The notes below the pieces were generated by a model. It had not been told where the DNA came from. It saw only the letters and a list, made by a program, of their open reading frames with translations, and did not search any database. From Sphingobium ummariense RL-3 (lineage in GTDB: Bacteria; Pseudomonadota; Alphaproteobacteria; Sphingomonadales; Sphingomonadaceae), in the NCBI RefSeq assembly GCF_000447205.1, contig NZ_AUWY01000047.1:1-64000 (forward strand): a stretch of DNA of 64,000 bases, written 5' to 3'. A program made the position numbers and the translations under genes. Shown here piece by piece: positions 54,250 to 63,720 of this stretch (its first letter is position 1; each line of letters opens with the position of its first letter).

Positions 54250-55167
54250 TCAATCGGAGCTCGATGACCCGTCCTGCGGAGTCAGATCGGTGCGGTCTGT
54301 TGTCGAGACCGTGACCTCCACCTTCATGCCGAGAAAGGCGTCGTCGACGCCGACATAGCGACCATCGATGGGGCTCAACTGCGCGATGCTCCGGCCGACC
54401 GCGACAGGGACCAGATGTGCTTCTCCCATGCGGCCATTGGTCGGATCGAACGCAACCCAGCCCGCACGGGGCAAATACACCTCCGCCCACGCATGGGTCG
54501 CTCCGTGCTGAAATCCCGGGTCGGCGGGATTTTCCAGGATCGCCGGATCGAAGAGATAGCCGGACACCGCGCGGGCTCCAAAACCAAGCTGCCGAACCGC
54601 TTCGATGAACAGCGTGGCGAGATCGCGGCACGAGCCCGAGGCGAGATCAAGCGTCTCCTGCGGGGACTGCGTCCCGATCTCTTCTCGCGCGACATAGGTC
54701 ATGCCAATGCGGGCGGCCGCGTTCATGTCTTGCAGCAGCGACAGCGTGTCGGTGTCTACGCCGAGCACCTGCGCATGCGCCCAAGCCGCCAGCCGGCCCT
54801 CCGAATCCGTATGCTCCGGTACCATCAGCGCACCGAGATCGGTCAGCTCCTCGTGCGAATAGTCAAACGGATAGCGGTGCGCATGTGGCGCGATCTTGAG
54901 GATGGGCCAGGCGGCGGCGGTCTGGTTGACAATCACGCGATTGGTGATCGTCAGGTGTTTAGAAGGGTTCGGAAAGGAGGCCGTGGCGATAAGATTGCCG
55001 AAGACATCCTGTGTCCACTCCAGCTCCGCTGCGGGTTCGCAACTGAGGTCGGCGGAAATCAGGCGTAGCGCATGCGAGCTGCGCGGCGTGAGCATCATCC
55101 GATGCACAAGCAGCTCGACCGGCCCTCGATATCCATAGGTGGTGACATGCAAGATATGGAGCCGCAT
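54250..55167 (-). CDS. Transglutaminase-like family protein
   Basis: 305 residues. The N-terminal beta domain (LHILHVTTYGYRGPVELLVHRMML, with SCEPAAEL) is the bacterial transglutaminase N domain. The catalytic core has Cys in ASGSCRDLATLF, His in GATHAWAEVYLP and Asp in VAFDPTNG. Such proteins probably act as peptidases or amidases rather than crosslinkers. No partner genes (an alpha-E/circularly permuted ATP-grasp pair) are nearby, which is unusual for this group. Confidence 0.93.
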   Translation of the reverse strand: MRLHILHVTTYGYRGPVELLVHRMMLTPRSSHALRLISADLSCEPAAELEWTQDVFGNLIATASFPNPSKHLTITNRVIVNQTAAAWPILKIAPHAHRYPFDYSHEELTDLGALMVPEHTDSEGRLAAWAHAQVLGVDTDTLSLLQDMNAAARIGMTYVAREEIGTQSPQETLDLASGSCRDLATLFIEAVRQLGFGARAVSGYLFDPAILENPADPGFQHGATHAWAEVYLPRAGWVAFDPTNGRMGEAHLVPVAVGRSIAQLSPIDGRYVGVDDAFLGMKVEVTVSTTDRTDLTPQDGSSSSD

Positions 55168-55209
55168 TCCGTCACCTCCTGAATTGCGACATTACCGCCG
55201 GAAGTCTCC

Positions 55210-55476
55210 TTAACCAGGATCGGCATGCCCCCGGTCGGGATTTTCGCTCAGCCCGCGGTAATCGGCGGTGGGTGGCTCCTTCGACAGCAGATGCGCCTCG
55301 GCAAATGCCCTGCCAGATAGCTTCCGATCTTCGCGCAGGCCGGCGGCCAACCCTTCCCTGGCCCAGGCGGCAGCGGCGACGTTCGCCACCAGCCTGACAT
55401 TGTTGAGCGTGGTGGCGCGAGCGACGGCATGGTGATGCGCTTCCTGGGCGCGGCAGAGAATAGAGGATAGATGCAT
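55210..55476 (-). CDS. Hypothetical protein, 88 aa
   Basis: Ala-rich helical protein: AVARATTLNNVRLVANVAAAAWAREGLAAGLREDRK, then a polar tail ending SENPDRGHADPG. GGAAGG lies about nine bases before the ATG. No known domain. It is in line with the 42-residue basic protein gene upstream and the transglutaminase gene downstream. Confidence 0.55.
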   Translation of the reverse strand: MHLSSILCRAQEAHHHAVARATTLNNVRLVANVAAAAWAREGLAAGLREDRKLSGRAFAEAHLLSKEPPTADYRGLSENPDRGHADPG

Positions 55477-55504
55477 GGGGGACGGCCTTCCGTGAAAGAG
55501 GAGA

Positions 55505-55633
55505 TCAATCCTTTTTGGACTGTTGCGCCGAAGGCGTTCCCTTCAACGATGGATTGGAGGCATTCTGCTTGGGCGGCTCCGGCTTCTTCGGTTTTCGCGC
55601 TTCGCGGTTGCCACGCTGTTGTCCCTTGGCCAT
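55505..55633 (-). CDS. Small basic protein, 42 aa
   Basis: MAKGQQRGNREARKPKKPEPP and onward: rich in Lys, Arg, Pro and Asn, no hydrophobic core. Short proteins with this start are frequent in alphaproteobacteria and may bind nucleic acid. AAGGAA stands eight bases before the ATG, which decides this start over a longer frame. Twenty-eight bases separate it from the next gene. Confidence 0.7.
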   Translation of the reverse strand: MAKGQQRGNREARKPKKPEPPKQNASNPSLKGTPSAQQSKKD

Positions 55634-56083
55634 GTCGTCATTCCTTGAATACGGGCCCGGCCGGACCCTGGTGCAGATGATCAGCGTCCCGAGGGCGGCA
55701 CAGGCGGACGAGCTCCACCTGAGGATGGCCACTCGCGAAACTGCGCATGCGCCGCCTTCTCCGCGTCGGCAGTCGGCTTGCGAACGAGAGCGATACGCGG
55801 CCTAGGCCGCACAAAGCTCCTATGAAGGGCAGATCGCATGATAAGCTCCGCGTCAGAGCGGGAGCATGAAGAACTCTCAGTCGCCACCAAGCTCGAAACG
55901 GACGGCGCGATAGAATGTATATGGGGACGGCAGTCAGGTAGCACCAGACCTATTGCCCGAGTTCGCAGATAATTCATCTACATCCTTGCTATTTGCCCCG
56001 TCCAATCCAACATTGTGCAGTGCAGCAACTCGATTGGATCGGTCTGCATGTCAGGGCTTCCGCCGTGGCCAGGAGAAAGCCGC
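55634..56083. other. Intergenic stretch, no supported gene
   Basis: Lower GC than its flanks. Short frames on both strands lack motifs and ribosome sites. It holds the promoters of the minus-strand small genes and the plus-strand esterase; no clear sigma-70 or EcfG pair is seen. Confidence 0.45.
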
Positions 56084-57211
56084 ATGCGAAGCTTGAACGA
56101 TACACTCAGCCGCCTTGCCCGATTGCGAGACCATTCCTTGCCCGGCTTACCAGGCAGGTTTGCGGAAGACCGGCTGTCGGATCTCGGCGCATCCGGGTCC
56201 AATCCCGGTGCGCTTCGGGGCCGCTTCTACGTTCCCCACACTCGGCATGCACCGACAGCGCTGGTCGTCGTGCTGCACGGCTGCACCCAGGATGCGGCTG
56301 GATATGATCATGGATCGGGCTGGTCGCGGCTGGCCGACGAACAGGGCTTCGCGGTGCTTTATCCGGAGCAGCAGCGCGGCAACAACGCGAACCTCTGCTT
56401 CAACTGGTTCAACACGGGCGACACGCAGCGCGATGCAGGCGAGGCACTGTCCATCCGCCAGATGGTCTCGGCGATCATCGAGGTCCATGGAATTGATCCA
56501 TCCCGCATTTTCGTGACCGGGCTTTCGGCGGGCGGTGCCATGGCGTCGGTGATGCTTGCCACCTATCCCGACGTGTTTGCCGGGGGCGCGATCATCGCCG
56601 GTCTACCTTATGGCACGGCCACCTCCATCCCCGAGGCGTTCGATCGCATGCGGGCGCACGGCGGCCCTCCGGCGGCCGCGCTGGGCAAGCTCGTCACTGC
56701 TGCGTCACCGCACAAGGGGCCCTGGCCGACGATCTCGGTGTGGCATGGCGACAGCGACGCCACCGTCAGCCATGCGAATTCGGCACTCATCGTCGAGCAA
56801 TGGCGTTCCATCCACGGGATTGCGCGCACACCGAACACTGTCGAGAAAGGCGAAGGCTATCTTCGCCGTGTGTGGCGCGATGCCCACGGGCACGACGTGA
56901 TCGAGGAATATTGCATCGCTGGCCTGGGCCATGGCACTCCACTCAACACGTCCGGGCCCGAGGCCTGCGGAACGGCGGGACCGTACATGCTCGAGGCGGG
57001 GATTTCTTCGACGCGGCGGATTGCGAACTTCTGGGGGCTGAGCGCGGGCCGTGCCGAGGTTACACGACCGCGGCCGTCCACGGCGCGTCTAAGCGCAGAC
57101 ACGAGCGTTGCCGCCGAGCCTTACGCAATGCGGCCCCGATCGCAGGTCGCTTCCAGTGGCGTCGGACGCATAATCGAAGATGCTTTGCGCGCTGCCGGCC
57201 TGATACGCTAA
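56084..57211 (+). CDS. PHB-depolymerase-family esterase
   Basis: 375 residues, alpha/beta hydrolase. The oxyanion stretch is VVVLHGCTQDAAGYD, the nucleophile Ser in VTGLSAGGAMASV, and the catalytic His in GLGHGTPLN; YPEQQRGNNANLCFNWFN is typical of the LpqC/PHB depolymerase esterase group. No export signal is clear. The start at 56084 has AGGAGA seven bases upstream. It may cut a polyester or an acetylated or feruloylated sugar. Confidence 0.9.
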   Translation: MRSLNDTLSRLARLRDHSLPGLPGRFAEDRLSDLGASGSNPGALRGRFYVPHTRHAPTALVVVLHGCTQDAAGYDHGSGWSRLADEQGFAVLYPEQQRGNNANLCFNWFNTGDTQRDAGEALSIRQMVSAIIEVHGIDPSRIFVTGLSAGGAMASVMLATYPDVFAGGAIIAGLPYGTATSIPEAFDRMRAHGGPPAAALGKLVTAASPHKGPWPTISVWHGDSDATVSHANSALIVEQWRSIHGIARTPNTVEKGEGYLRRVWRDAHGHDVIEEYCIAGLGHGTPLNTSGPEACGTAGPYMLEAGISSTRRIANFWGLSAGRAEVTRPRPSTARLSADTSVAAEPYAMRPRSQVASSGVGRIIEDALRAAGLIR

Positions 57212-57232
57212 GCAGGACCTGAAAGGACTCCA

Positions 57233-58494
57233 GTGGAGCTCTCGCACCAGTTTTACGTCCTGCTGCTTGCCGGGCTGGGTGTGCTGGTGCTGATGACGGC
57301 CTGGCTGCCGATGCTGCTGCGCAAGGCTCCCCTGTCTCTTCCGATCCTGTGCGTCGCCGCGGGGGCTGCGCTGTTCGCGCTGCCGCCGCTCAGGCCCTTT
57401 GCGGTCCACCCGCTGCGATTGCCGGTCGTGGCGGAGCGGCTGAGCGAGCTCGTCGTCATCGTCTCGCTGATGGGGGCGGGGCTCAAGATCGATCGGATGA
57501 TCGGGCTGCGCAGCTGGTCGCTCACCTGGCGGCTGCTGGGCATCGCAATGCCGATCACCATGCTCGTGGTCGCGGGCCTTGCATGGGGCTCGGAGTGGCC
57601 GGTCCGACGGCGGCGCTGCTGATCGCCGCCGTACTCGCGCCGACCGACCCAGTGCTTGCCAGCGATGTCCAGGTGGGTGGTCCCGGTGAAGGGCAAGAGG
57701 ACGAAGCACGTTTTGCCTTGACCTCCGAGGCCGGGCTCAATGACGGCCTCGCCTTCCCCTTCGTCCATCTTGCTATTGCCCTGAGCGCAGCATCTTTCGG
57801 AAGCATCGATCTGCTCGAATGGCTTGGGCGCGACCTCCTTTGGAGGACTTTCCTTGGAGCCGCCGCAGGCTATGCCATCGGACGCGGCCTCGGTTATCTG
57901 ACCTTTCACCTGCCGATGCGCGCAAGTCTCTCGCGCACGGGGGATGGCTTCGTTGCGCTGGCGGTTACGCTGATCGCCTATGGCGTGGTCGAGATGCTAG
58001 GCGGGTTCGGTTTCCTGGCCGTCTTTGTCTCGGCCCTGGCGCTGCGCAACGCCAGTCGCGACGATGATTATCACGACCGGCTGCATGGATTCGCCGAGGA
58101 GGCGGAGCGGTTGCTGATGATGGTGCTGCTCGTCCTGTTCGGTGGCATCCTTGCCTTCGGCGGTCTGCTCACTGGCTTCGACTGGCTGATGCTGCTGTTC
58201 GTTGCCGGCGTCCTGCTGGTGGCGCGCCCGGCTGCAGGCCTATTCAGCCTTGTCGGATCGAGGCTGCCTTGGCGCGAGCAACTGGTGATATCCTTCTTCG
58301 GCATCCGCGGAATGGGCTCGATCTACTATCTTGCCTTTGCGCTCAATCATGGGTCTTTCGCCGACCCACACCGGCTCTGGGCGATCATCGGCGGGGTCGT
58401 GCTCGCCTCGATCCTATTGCACGGCGTCACCGTAACGCCGGCATTGCGACTGCTCGACCGATGGCAGCGGCGCCGGGTTGACTCTCACACTTAA
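57233..58494 (+). pseudogene. NhaP-type cation:proton antiporter, frameshifted
   Basis: The first frame (to 57622) covers about 120 residues with four membrane segments (VVIVSLMGAGLKIDRMIGL). Near 57585-57600 the coding sense moves to another frame, which carries GVAGPTAALLIAAVLAPTDPVLASDV, TSEAGLNDGLAFPFV and FFGIRGMGSIYYL, all diagnostic CPA1 motifs, to the stop at 58494. One indel separates the two parts. It is either a real mutation or a sequence error; without repair no full antiporter is made. Confidence 0.85.
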
Positions 58495-58549
58495 CTCCCA
58501 CTCCGCCGGACGGACAAAGAAATGACGCCCGGTAAAGCGAATGCGTGTC

Positions 58550-58574
58550 GGAACTAACGGTGCCGTCGCCGGTT
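58550..58574 (+). promoter_or_regulatory. Likely EcfG-type (general stress sigma) promoter
   Basis: GGAAC-N16-GGTT, against the alphaproteobacterial EcfG consensus GGAAC-N16/17-cGTT. It lies 42 bases before the receiver-protein start. Confidence 0.6.
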
Positions 58575-58616
58575 AGAGCCTAGCTCGCGATCAGCCCTCG
58601 TCAGCGGAGGGTAGAT

Positions 58617-58979
58617 ATGCGCAAAATTACGGTTCTTGTCGTCGAAGACCAACCATTGCTTCGTCTGAACGCGGTCGACATGATCGAGGAGGCCGGCTTC
58701 ATCGCTCTGGAGGCCGAAGATGCCGATGCCGCTATCGCGATCTTGATGCTGAGCGCAGACGTTCAGTTGGTTTTCACCGATATCGAGATGCCGGGATCGA
58801 TGGACGGTATCCAGCTTGCCGCGCTCGTTCGCGATCGGTGGCCACCAATGCATATCATCATCACCTCAGGGCGAGGCGCAGTTGACGCGAGCACGCTTCC
58901 AGTCGGCTGCCCGTTCGTCGCGAAGCCACCGATATGGCCCGCCTTGATTGAAACAATGCGGTGCCTCACCACCGCCTGA
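58617..58979 (+). CDS. Single-domain response regulator (receiver only)
   Basis: 120 residues, CheY-like. The acidic pocket is VVEDQ, the phosphoacceptor Asp in VFTDIEMPGSMDG, Ser/Thr in IITSGRG, and Lys in FVAKPP. There is no output domain. It sits just ahead of an HWE kinase gene and behind an EcfG-type promoter, the setting of FixJ-family single-domain regulators (SdrG type) that feed the PhyR general stress pathway in sphingomonads. Confidence 0.92.
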   Translation: MRKITVLVVEDQPLLRLNAVDMIEEAGFIALEAEDADAAIAILMLSADVQLVFTDIEMPGSMDGIQLAALVRDRWPPMHIIITSGRGAVDASTLPVGCPFVAKPPIWPALIETMRCLTTA

Positions 58980-59068
58980 GAATGCGTTCAAGGCAGCGTT
59001 TCATCTTTTCCCGGACAGCGTTGCAGCAAGCGTGTAGAGCAAAGGTCTCTCTCACGATTGGACGAACG

Positions 59069-60073
59069 ATGTTGGCCGCACGGACGCCCGATATGCATGA
59101 GTGGCGATCCGACCAGTTGCGCCACGCGATTAAGGCCGCGGGAGTGGCTTTGTGGTCGTGGAACGTCGATACCGACGCCTTCGCAATGGACGAACTGGGG
59201 TTCGAGCTGTGGAAGCTGCCGCCCAGCGACCACGTGACCTTCGGCGAGCTATCCGCACGGATTCACCCGGCGGACCGTGACCATGTTCAGTCTGCCTTCA
59301 GTGCCACCCGTGCGATCTTAGGTCCCTATGAGACCGATTTTCGGATTATGATTGGCGACACGGTGCGCTGGGTGACGGCCCGCGGCCAAGGCGAGGATGC
59401 CGGCATCGTCGGCAGGACGATGTATGGCATCTTCCTCGATGTGACGGAGCGCAAGCAGGCCGAAGAAGGCCATGAACTGCTCGCCGGAGAGATGAGCCAC
59501 CGCGTCAAGAATCTGCTCGCGATCGCTGCGGGTCTGACGGCAATCTCATCGCGCTCGGCCAACAGCGTCGAGGTTTTGGCACATGAGCTGACCGAACGCC
59601 TCTCGGCGCTTGGCCGCGCGCATGATCTGGTGCGGCCGCTTCTCGATGGCCGAGGCAAGGCCGCACTGCTCGGAGACCTGTTTGCCGTGCTTTTAGCTCC
59701 CTATGACGATCTGGGCGCATTCAAGGGCCGTATCCGGATTGCGGTTGAACGAATGGGCATAGGCGAAGGTGCAGCAACTGGGCTTGCCCTCGTGATCCAC
59801 GAGCTAGCCACCAACTCGATGAAATATGGGGCGCTCTCGGCTCCGGTTGGCACGCTCGACCTCTCGAGCATCGTGGACGGCGAGGACCTCGTCCTTACGT
59901 GGCTGGAACATGGTGGCCCCAGGGTCATCGACCCGGCGGGACGCGCTGGTTTCGGAAGCAAGCTTGTCCAGCGCAGCGTGACGGGTCAGCTCGGCGGCAC
60001 GATCGAATATGACTGGGCCGAGAGCGGTCTCGTGGTGACGCTCCGCATGAGTCGCGGCCGACTTGCCAACTGA
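59069..60073 (+). CDS. HWE-family sensor histidine kinase with PAS domain
   Basis: 334 residues. The PAS_3 domain (about 20-130) reads VALWSWNVDTDAFAMDELGFELW to GIFLDVTERKQAEE. The phospho-acceptor His is in LAGEMSHRVKNLLAIAAGL; the HWE signatures are HELATNSMKYGALS (N box with the His) and LTWLEHGGP (Trp-x-Glu). No membrane segment, so it senses an internal cue. Probably the partner of the receiver protein 90 bases upstream. The ATG at 59069 is chosen; one at 59093 is possible. Confidence 0.92.
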   Translation: MLAARTPDMHEWRSDQLRHAIKAAGVALWSWNVDTDAFAMDELGFELWKLPPSDHVTFGELSARIHPADRDHVQSAFSATRAILGPYETDFRIMIGDTVRWVTARGQGEDAGIVGRTMYGIFLDVTERKQAEEGHELLAGEMSHRVKNLLAIAAGLTAISSRSANSVEVLAHELTERLSALGRAHDLVRPLLDGRGKAALLGDLFAVLLAPYDDLGAFKGRIRIAVERMGIGEGAATGLALVIHELATNSMKYGALSAPVGTLDLSSIVDGEDLVLTWLEHGGPRVIDPAGRAGFGSKLVQRSVTGQLGGTIEYDWAESGLVVTLRMSRGRLAN

Positions 60074-60145
60074 CCGTCGAGCTCGATTGGCCCGCGCCGC
60101 AAATGCCTGTTTCTTCCTGTGCGGGCCGGCGGACGGGGGCTCCAT

Positions 60146-60172
60146 CTTGTTTTCTATGTCGCTGGCCCCCAC
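60146..60172 (+). promoter_or_regulatory. Possible RpoH (heat-shock) promoter for groESL
   Basis: CTTGTT, a 15-base spacer, CCCCAC, close to the alphaproteobacterial RpoH pattern CTTG...CCCCAT. It lies about 115 bases upstream of groES. No CIRCE inverted repeat is present. Confidence 0.3.
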
Positions 60173-60286
60173 ATCATGTCCGTTGGCATTCGCGTCTCCG
60201 CGATATTCAATCGCAAATCGGCAGCGCTGGCTCCCCGCTTGTGAAGCGACGACATCTCGTCGCGGTCCAGCGGCAGGATGCTGTTC

Positions 60287-60574
60287 ATGACATTTCGACC
60301 TCTTCACGACCGCGTGCTGGTCCGCCGTATCGACGCGGCCGACAAAAGCGTCGGCATCATCATCATCCGCGATACCGCCAGGGAAGAAGCCACAGGAGGG
60401 CGAGATCGTCGCCGCCGGCCCGGGCGTCAAAGCTGAGAACGGCGTGCTCACGCCGCTCGATCTCAAGGCGGGCGACCGCATCCTGTTCGGCCAATGGTCG
60501 GCTCGGAGGTCAGGCTGGACGGTGAGGACCTTCTCATCGTGAAGGAAAGCGATGTCCTGGGGATCATTGGCTGA
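60287..60574 (+). pseudogene. groES: Co-chaperonin GroES with two compensating frameshifts
   Basis: Total length is 96 codons, exactly right for GroES. The start [20 protein letters not shown] is normal; an extra base near 60390 moves the frame, in which [19 protein letters not shown] and [15 protein letters not shown] continue, and a missing base near 60505 restores it to [24 protein letters not shown]. About 40 middle codons are therefore out of frame, and the direct frame meets a stop at 60434-60436. Either decayed, or two base-calling errors. Confidence 0.88.
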
Positions 60575-60645
60575 CCCAAGCCTTCCCGTCTCCCGCCGAT
60601 GCCCGTCCGGGCAGCGGACGACCAGCCTCAAAAGGATCAGACAAT

Positions 60646-62277
60646 ATGCCCGCCAAAGACGTCAAATTCTCGCGCGACGCCCGCGAAGGCATCGCCCGCG
60701 GTGTCGATATTCTGGCCAATGCCGTCCGCGTGACGCTTGGCCCCAAGGGCCGCAACGTGCTCATCAACAAGAGCTATGGTGCGCCGCGGATCACCAAGGA
60801 CGGCGTGACGGTCGCCAAGGAAATCGAACTGAGCGACAAGTTCGAGAATATGGGCGCGCAGATGATCCGGGCGGTCGCGGCCAAGGCGCAGGATCATGCC
60901 GGCGACGGCACGACCACTGCGACCGTGCTTGCCCAAGCGATCGTGCGGGAAGGCATGAAATCCGTCTCCGCCGGCGTCAATCCGATGGATCTCAAGCGCG
61001 GTATCGACATTGCCGTCGGCGCTGTCGTTACCGAGCTCAAGGCGCGCTCGAAGCCGGTCTCCGACAATCAGGAGATCGCCCAGGTCGGCATCGTCTCGGC
61101 CAATGGTGACGAAGTCGTCGGCCGCAAGATCGCGCAAGCGATGGAGAAGGTCGGCAAGGAAGGCGTCATCACGATCGAGGAAGCGACTGGCGTCGAGTTC
61201 GAGCTGGAGGTGGTGGAAGGCATGCAGTTCGACCGTGGCTATCTTTCGCCCTACTTCATCACCAACCCGGAAAGGAGCCTGGTCGAGTTTCAGGATCCCT
61301 ATATCCTGATCCACGAGAAGAAACTTGGCGCTCTCCAAGGGCTGCTCCCGATCCTGGAAGCGGTGGTTCAGGCGGGCCGCCCTCTGCTCATCGTCGCCGA
61401 AGACATCGAGGGTGAATCGCTCGCCACACTCGTCGTCAACAAGCTGCGCGGCAGCCTGAACGTCGCCGCGGTCAAGGCGCCGGGGTTCGGTGATCGACAC
61501 AAGGCGATACTCGAAGATATCGCGGTCCTCACCGGAGGCGACCTCATCACCGAGGATCTCGGCATCAAGCTCGAGACCGTGACGCTGGACATGCTTGGAC
61601 AAGCCAAGCGTATCACAGTCGACAAGGACACAACGACCATCGTCGATGGCGCCGGGGATGCGGGCGTGATCAAGGGGCGTATCGATGCGCTCCGGTCGCA
61701 GGTCGAGAACACTGCCAGCGATTATGATCGCGAGAAGCTGCAGGAACGGCTTGCAAAGCTCGCCGGTGGAATCGCCGTCATCAAAGTGGGCGGCGTGTCA
61801 GAAACCGAAGTGAAGGAGCGCAAGGATCGCGTCGACGACGCGCTGCATGCAACGCGTGCGGCGGTGGAGGAAGGCATCGTGCCGGGTGGTGGTACCGCCT
61901 TGCTCTACGCCTCCAAGGCACTGGATGGTCTCAATCCAATCAACGACGATCAGCGGCGCGGCATCGACATCATCCGCAAGGCGCTGCAGGCCCCGCTGCG
62001 GCAGATCGCCGAAAATGCCGGGCATGATGGCGGCGTGATCGCCGGCCGGCTGCTTGATGAGCGCGACGAGAATATGGGCTTCAATGCCCAGACCGAACAG
62101 TTTGAGAACCTGTTCCAATCCGGCGTGATCGACCCGACGAAGGTCGTGCGGATCGCGTTGCAGGACGCGGCCTCGGTTGCGGGCCTGCTGATCACCACCG
62201 AAGCTGCTGTTGCGGAGTTCACCGACGAACGCAGCACGGCTTCAATGACCGGCGGCATCGGCGGCACGGGCTTCTGA
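60646..62277 (+). CDS. groEL: Chaperonin GroEL (second-copy type)
   Basis: 543 residues, complete. ATP-site motifs are [22 protein letters not shown] and [27 protein letters not shown] is also present. The C-terminal tail is [13 protein letters not shown] instead of the repeated GGM tail of housekeeping GroEL, which points to an extra, specialised copy. The paired groES just upstream is frameshifted, so it would depend on another GroES. Confidence 0.95.
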   Translation: MPAKDVKFSRDAREGIARGVDILANAVRVTLGPKGRNVLINKSYGAPRITKDGVTVAKEIELSDKFENMGAQMIRAVAAKAQDHAGDGTTTATVLAQAIVREGMKSVSAGVNPMDLKRGIDIAVGAVVTELKARSKPVSDNQEIAQVGIVSANGDEVVGRKIAQAMEKVGKEGVITIEEATGVEFELEVVEGMQFDRGYLSPYFITNPERSLVEFQDPYILIHEKKLGALQGLLPILEAVVQAGRPLLIVAEDIEGESLATLVVNKLRGSLNVAAVKAPGFGDRHKAILEDIAVLTGGDLITEDLGIKLETVTLDMLGQAKRITVDKDTTTIVDGAGDAGVIKGRIDALRSQVENTASDYDREKLQERLAKLAGGIAVIKVGGVSETEVKERKDRVDDALHATRAAVEEGIVPGGGTALLYASKALDGLNPINDDQRRGIDIIRKALQAPLRQIAENAGHDGGVIAGRLLDERDENMGFNAQTEQFENLFQSGVIDPTKVVRIALQDAASVAGLLITTEAAVAEFTDERSTASMTGGIGGTGF

Positions 62278-62651
62278 CAAACGGGATGGGACGGCGGCCA
62301 CACTTGCTCCTTCAAGTTACCCGACCCGCCGCTCACGTGGCCGAATCCCGTGACCGATGAACATATCGACAAAAGGACCGATCTGGGACTGTCCGGTCTC
62401 AGCGTTTTCATGAGAGCCAACGGCGATCGATCCGATTTCCCGGCGTCTTGAATGGCCGCTTTCAGCGGAGGCGGCCATTCCGCTCGCGTTCCTCGAACGA
62501 CTGACAGTGTTCTTCGAAGGGCGAAGTTTGCCCACAGGAGACGTTACTTCGTTGAGCTATGTATCGCCACAATTGCGGACGAGACAAGATGTCTTCGTAT
62601 CAATGTGAACTTGCGTTTTCCGGATACATGTTTCGTTCAGCCAGCCATAGT
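62278..62651. other. Intergenic region after groEL with a hairpin
   Basis: No gene is seen. A 9-bp perfect stem AATGGCCGC / GCGGCCATT (62451-62459 and 62471-62479) may end or stabilise transcripts, but lacks a T-run. The rest is AT-richer and probably regulatory or remnant DNA. Confidence 0.5.
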
Positions 62652-63239
62652 TCACGAAATTGGCTTCAGCGTATCGATCCCGGTGCTCTTGTCGGTCTCT
62701 GGTTCAGGCGGCTCCTTCTTTAGATCTCGGTAGGATGGGAGATCGGGAGCGTTTGTAGGCGCAGGCGTGGCTTCGAGCCGCGCAATCATCCGCTTCATCT
62801 GGGTGATTTCCCTCACCTGGGCGTCAATGACCCCGTCGGCGAGCTTGCGGACCTCGGGATCCTTGATGTGTGCCCGCTCGCTGGTCATGATAGCAATCGA
62901 ATGATGCGGGATCATGGCCTTCATATAAGACACATCGTCGATCGTTTCCTGGCTCCGCACCAGCCACAGCGCGAGAGCGAATATTACCGCGCTGCCGATG
63001 AGGATGCCGGTCTTGACCCGTGCTTTAGGATACATGCTCCACATGAACCCAAGCATGATCGCGGCCATCGCGGCGCCCATGACGACCGCCATCCACAATC
63101 GGGTCTGGCTGAACGCCACGTGGCTCAACGCGTAGGTGTTTAGGTACATGAGGCCGAACATGACGACCGTCGAGGTCGCGATCATTGCAGCAAACCGACC
63201 GAAACCCATCTGCATTCCGCCCTCCTTGCCGTCCATCAT
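62652..63239 (-). CDS. DUF305 membrane protein
   Basis: 195 residues. Three membrane segments (about 13-32, 44-66 and 75-92) are followed by the DUF305 helical domain with the hallmark MIPHHSIAIMTSERA (about 110-124). These His/Met-rich proteins often accompany copper genes, as here beside cueR and copA. Two starts are possible: ATG 63239, or ATG 63215 with AAGGAGG just upstream. Confidence 0.9.
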   Translation of the reverse strand: MMDGKEGGMQMGFGRFAAMIATSTVVMFGLMYLNTYALSHVAFSQTRLWMAVVMGAAMAAIMLGFMWSMYPKARVKTGILIGSAVIFALALWLVRSQETIDDVSYMKAMIPHHSIAIMTSERAHIKDPEVRKLADGVIDAQVREITQMKRMIARLEATPAPTNAPDLPSYRDLKKEPPEPETDKSTGIDTLKPIS

Positions 63240-63333
63240 CCCGTCCTTTCGTATCGTTGCAGGTCACAATAGAACCCGGGTGGCGACGGTGAGTTTCAGG
63301 CTGCCAACAGACATGAGGAGTTCGCGTGGCCTT

Positions 63334-63720
63334 TTATTCCTCAAGCCTGTCGAGGATCGGGCAGTCCGGTCGCTCGCCGCCCGCGCAATTTCTGGCGAGA
63401 TCAAGCAAGGTTGTGCGCATGCCTTCAAGCGCGCGAGCCTTACGTCCCAGTTCCTCTGCGCGGGCCAAGGCCAGCGCCTTGACCTCGCCGCTGGCACGGT
63501 TGCGGTCGGACCACAGCGCCAATAGCGAACCGATCTCCTCGATGCCGAAGCCGAGATCGCGGGCGTTGGCGATGAAGTGCAACCGGTGGACGTCGGCGTC
63601 GCTGTAATCGCGGTAGCCGCTGTCCCGCCGCGCGGCCGGCGGGATCAGCCCGATCTGCTCGTAATGGCGGATCATGCGTTCCGATACGCCGCTGGCGCGC
63701 GCTGCGGCACCGATGTTCAT
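63334..63720 (-). CDS. cueR: Cu(I)-responsive MerR-family regulator CueR
   Basis: 128 residues. The winged helix is [26 protein letters not shown]; a dimer coiled coil follows; the metal loop has the two cysteines in [12 protein letters not shown] (about 111-119), the spacing of CueR. It activates copper export genes when Cu(I) binds. It overlaps the stop of the copper ATPase gene by four bases (ATGA), so the two are cotranscribed. Confidence 0.94.
   Translation of the reverse strand: MNIGAAARASGVSERMIRHYEQIGLIPPAARRDSGYRDYSDADVHRLHFIANARDLGFGIEEIGSLLALWSDRNRASGEVKALALARAEELGRKARALEGMRTTLLDLARNCAGGERPDCPILDRLEE

Noticed and set aside
53849..54631. A 260-codon minus-strand frame across the transglutaminase end and the sulfite-oxidase remnant
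   Set aside because: It runs in another frame of the transglutaminase gene, whose catalytic motifs prove the correct frame.
55681..55977. A 98-codon minus-strand frame upstream of the 42-residue protein gene
   Set aside because: No ribosome site, no motif, and its composition looks random.
60074..60286. CIRCE element before groESL
   Set aside because: The inverted repeat TTAGCACTC-N9-GAGTGCTAA or a close variant is absent; only a weak RpoH-like promoter is seen.
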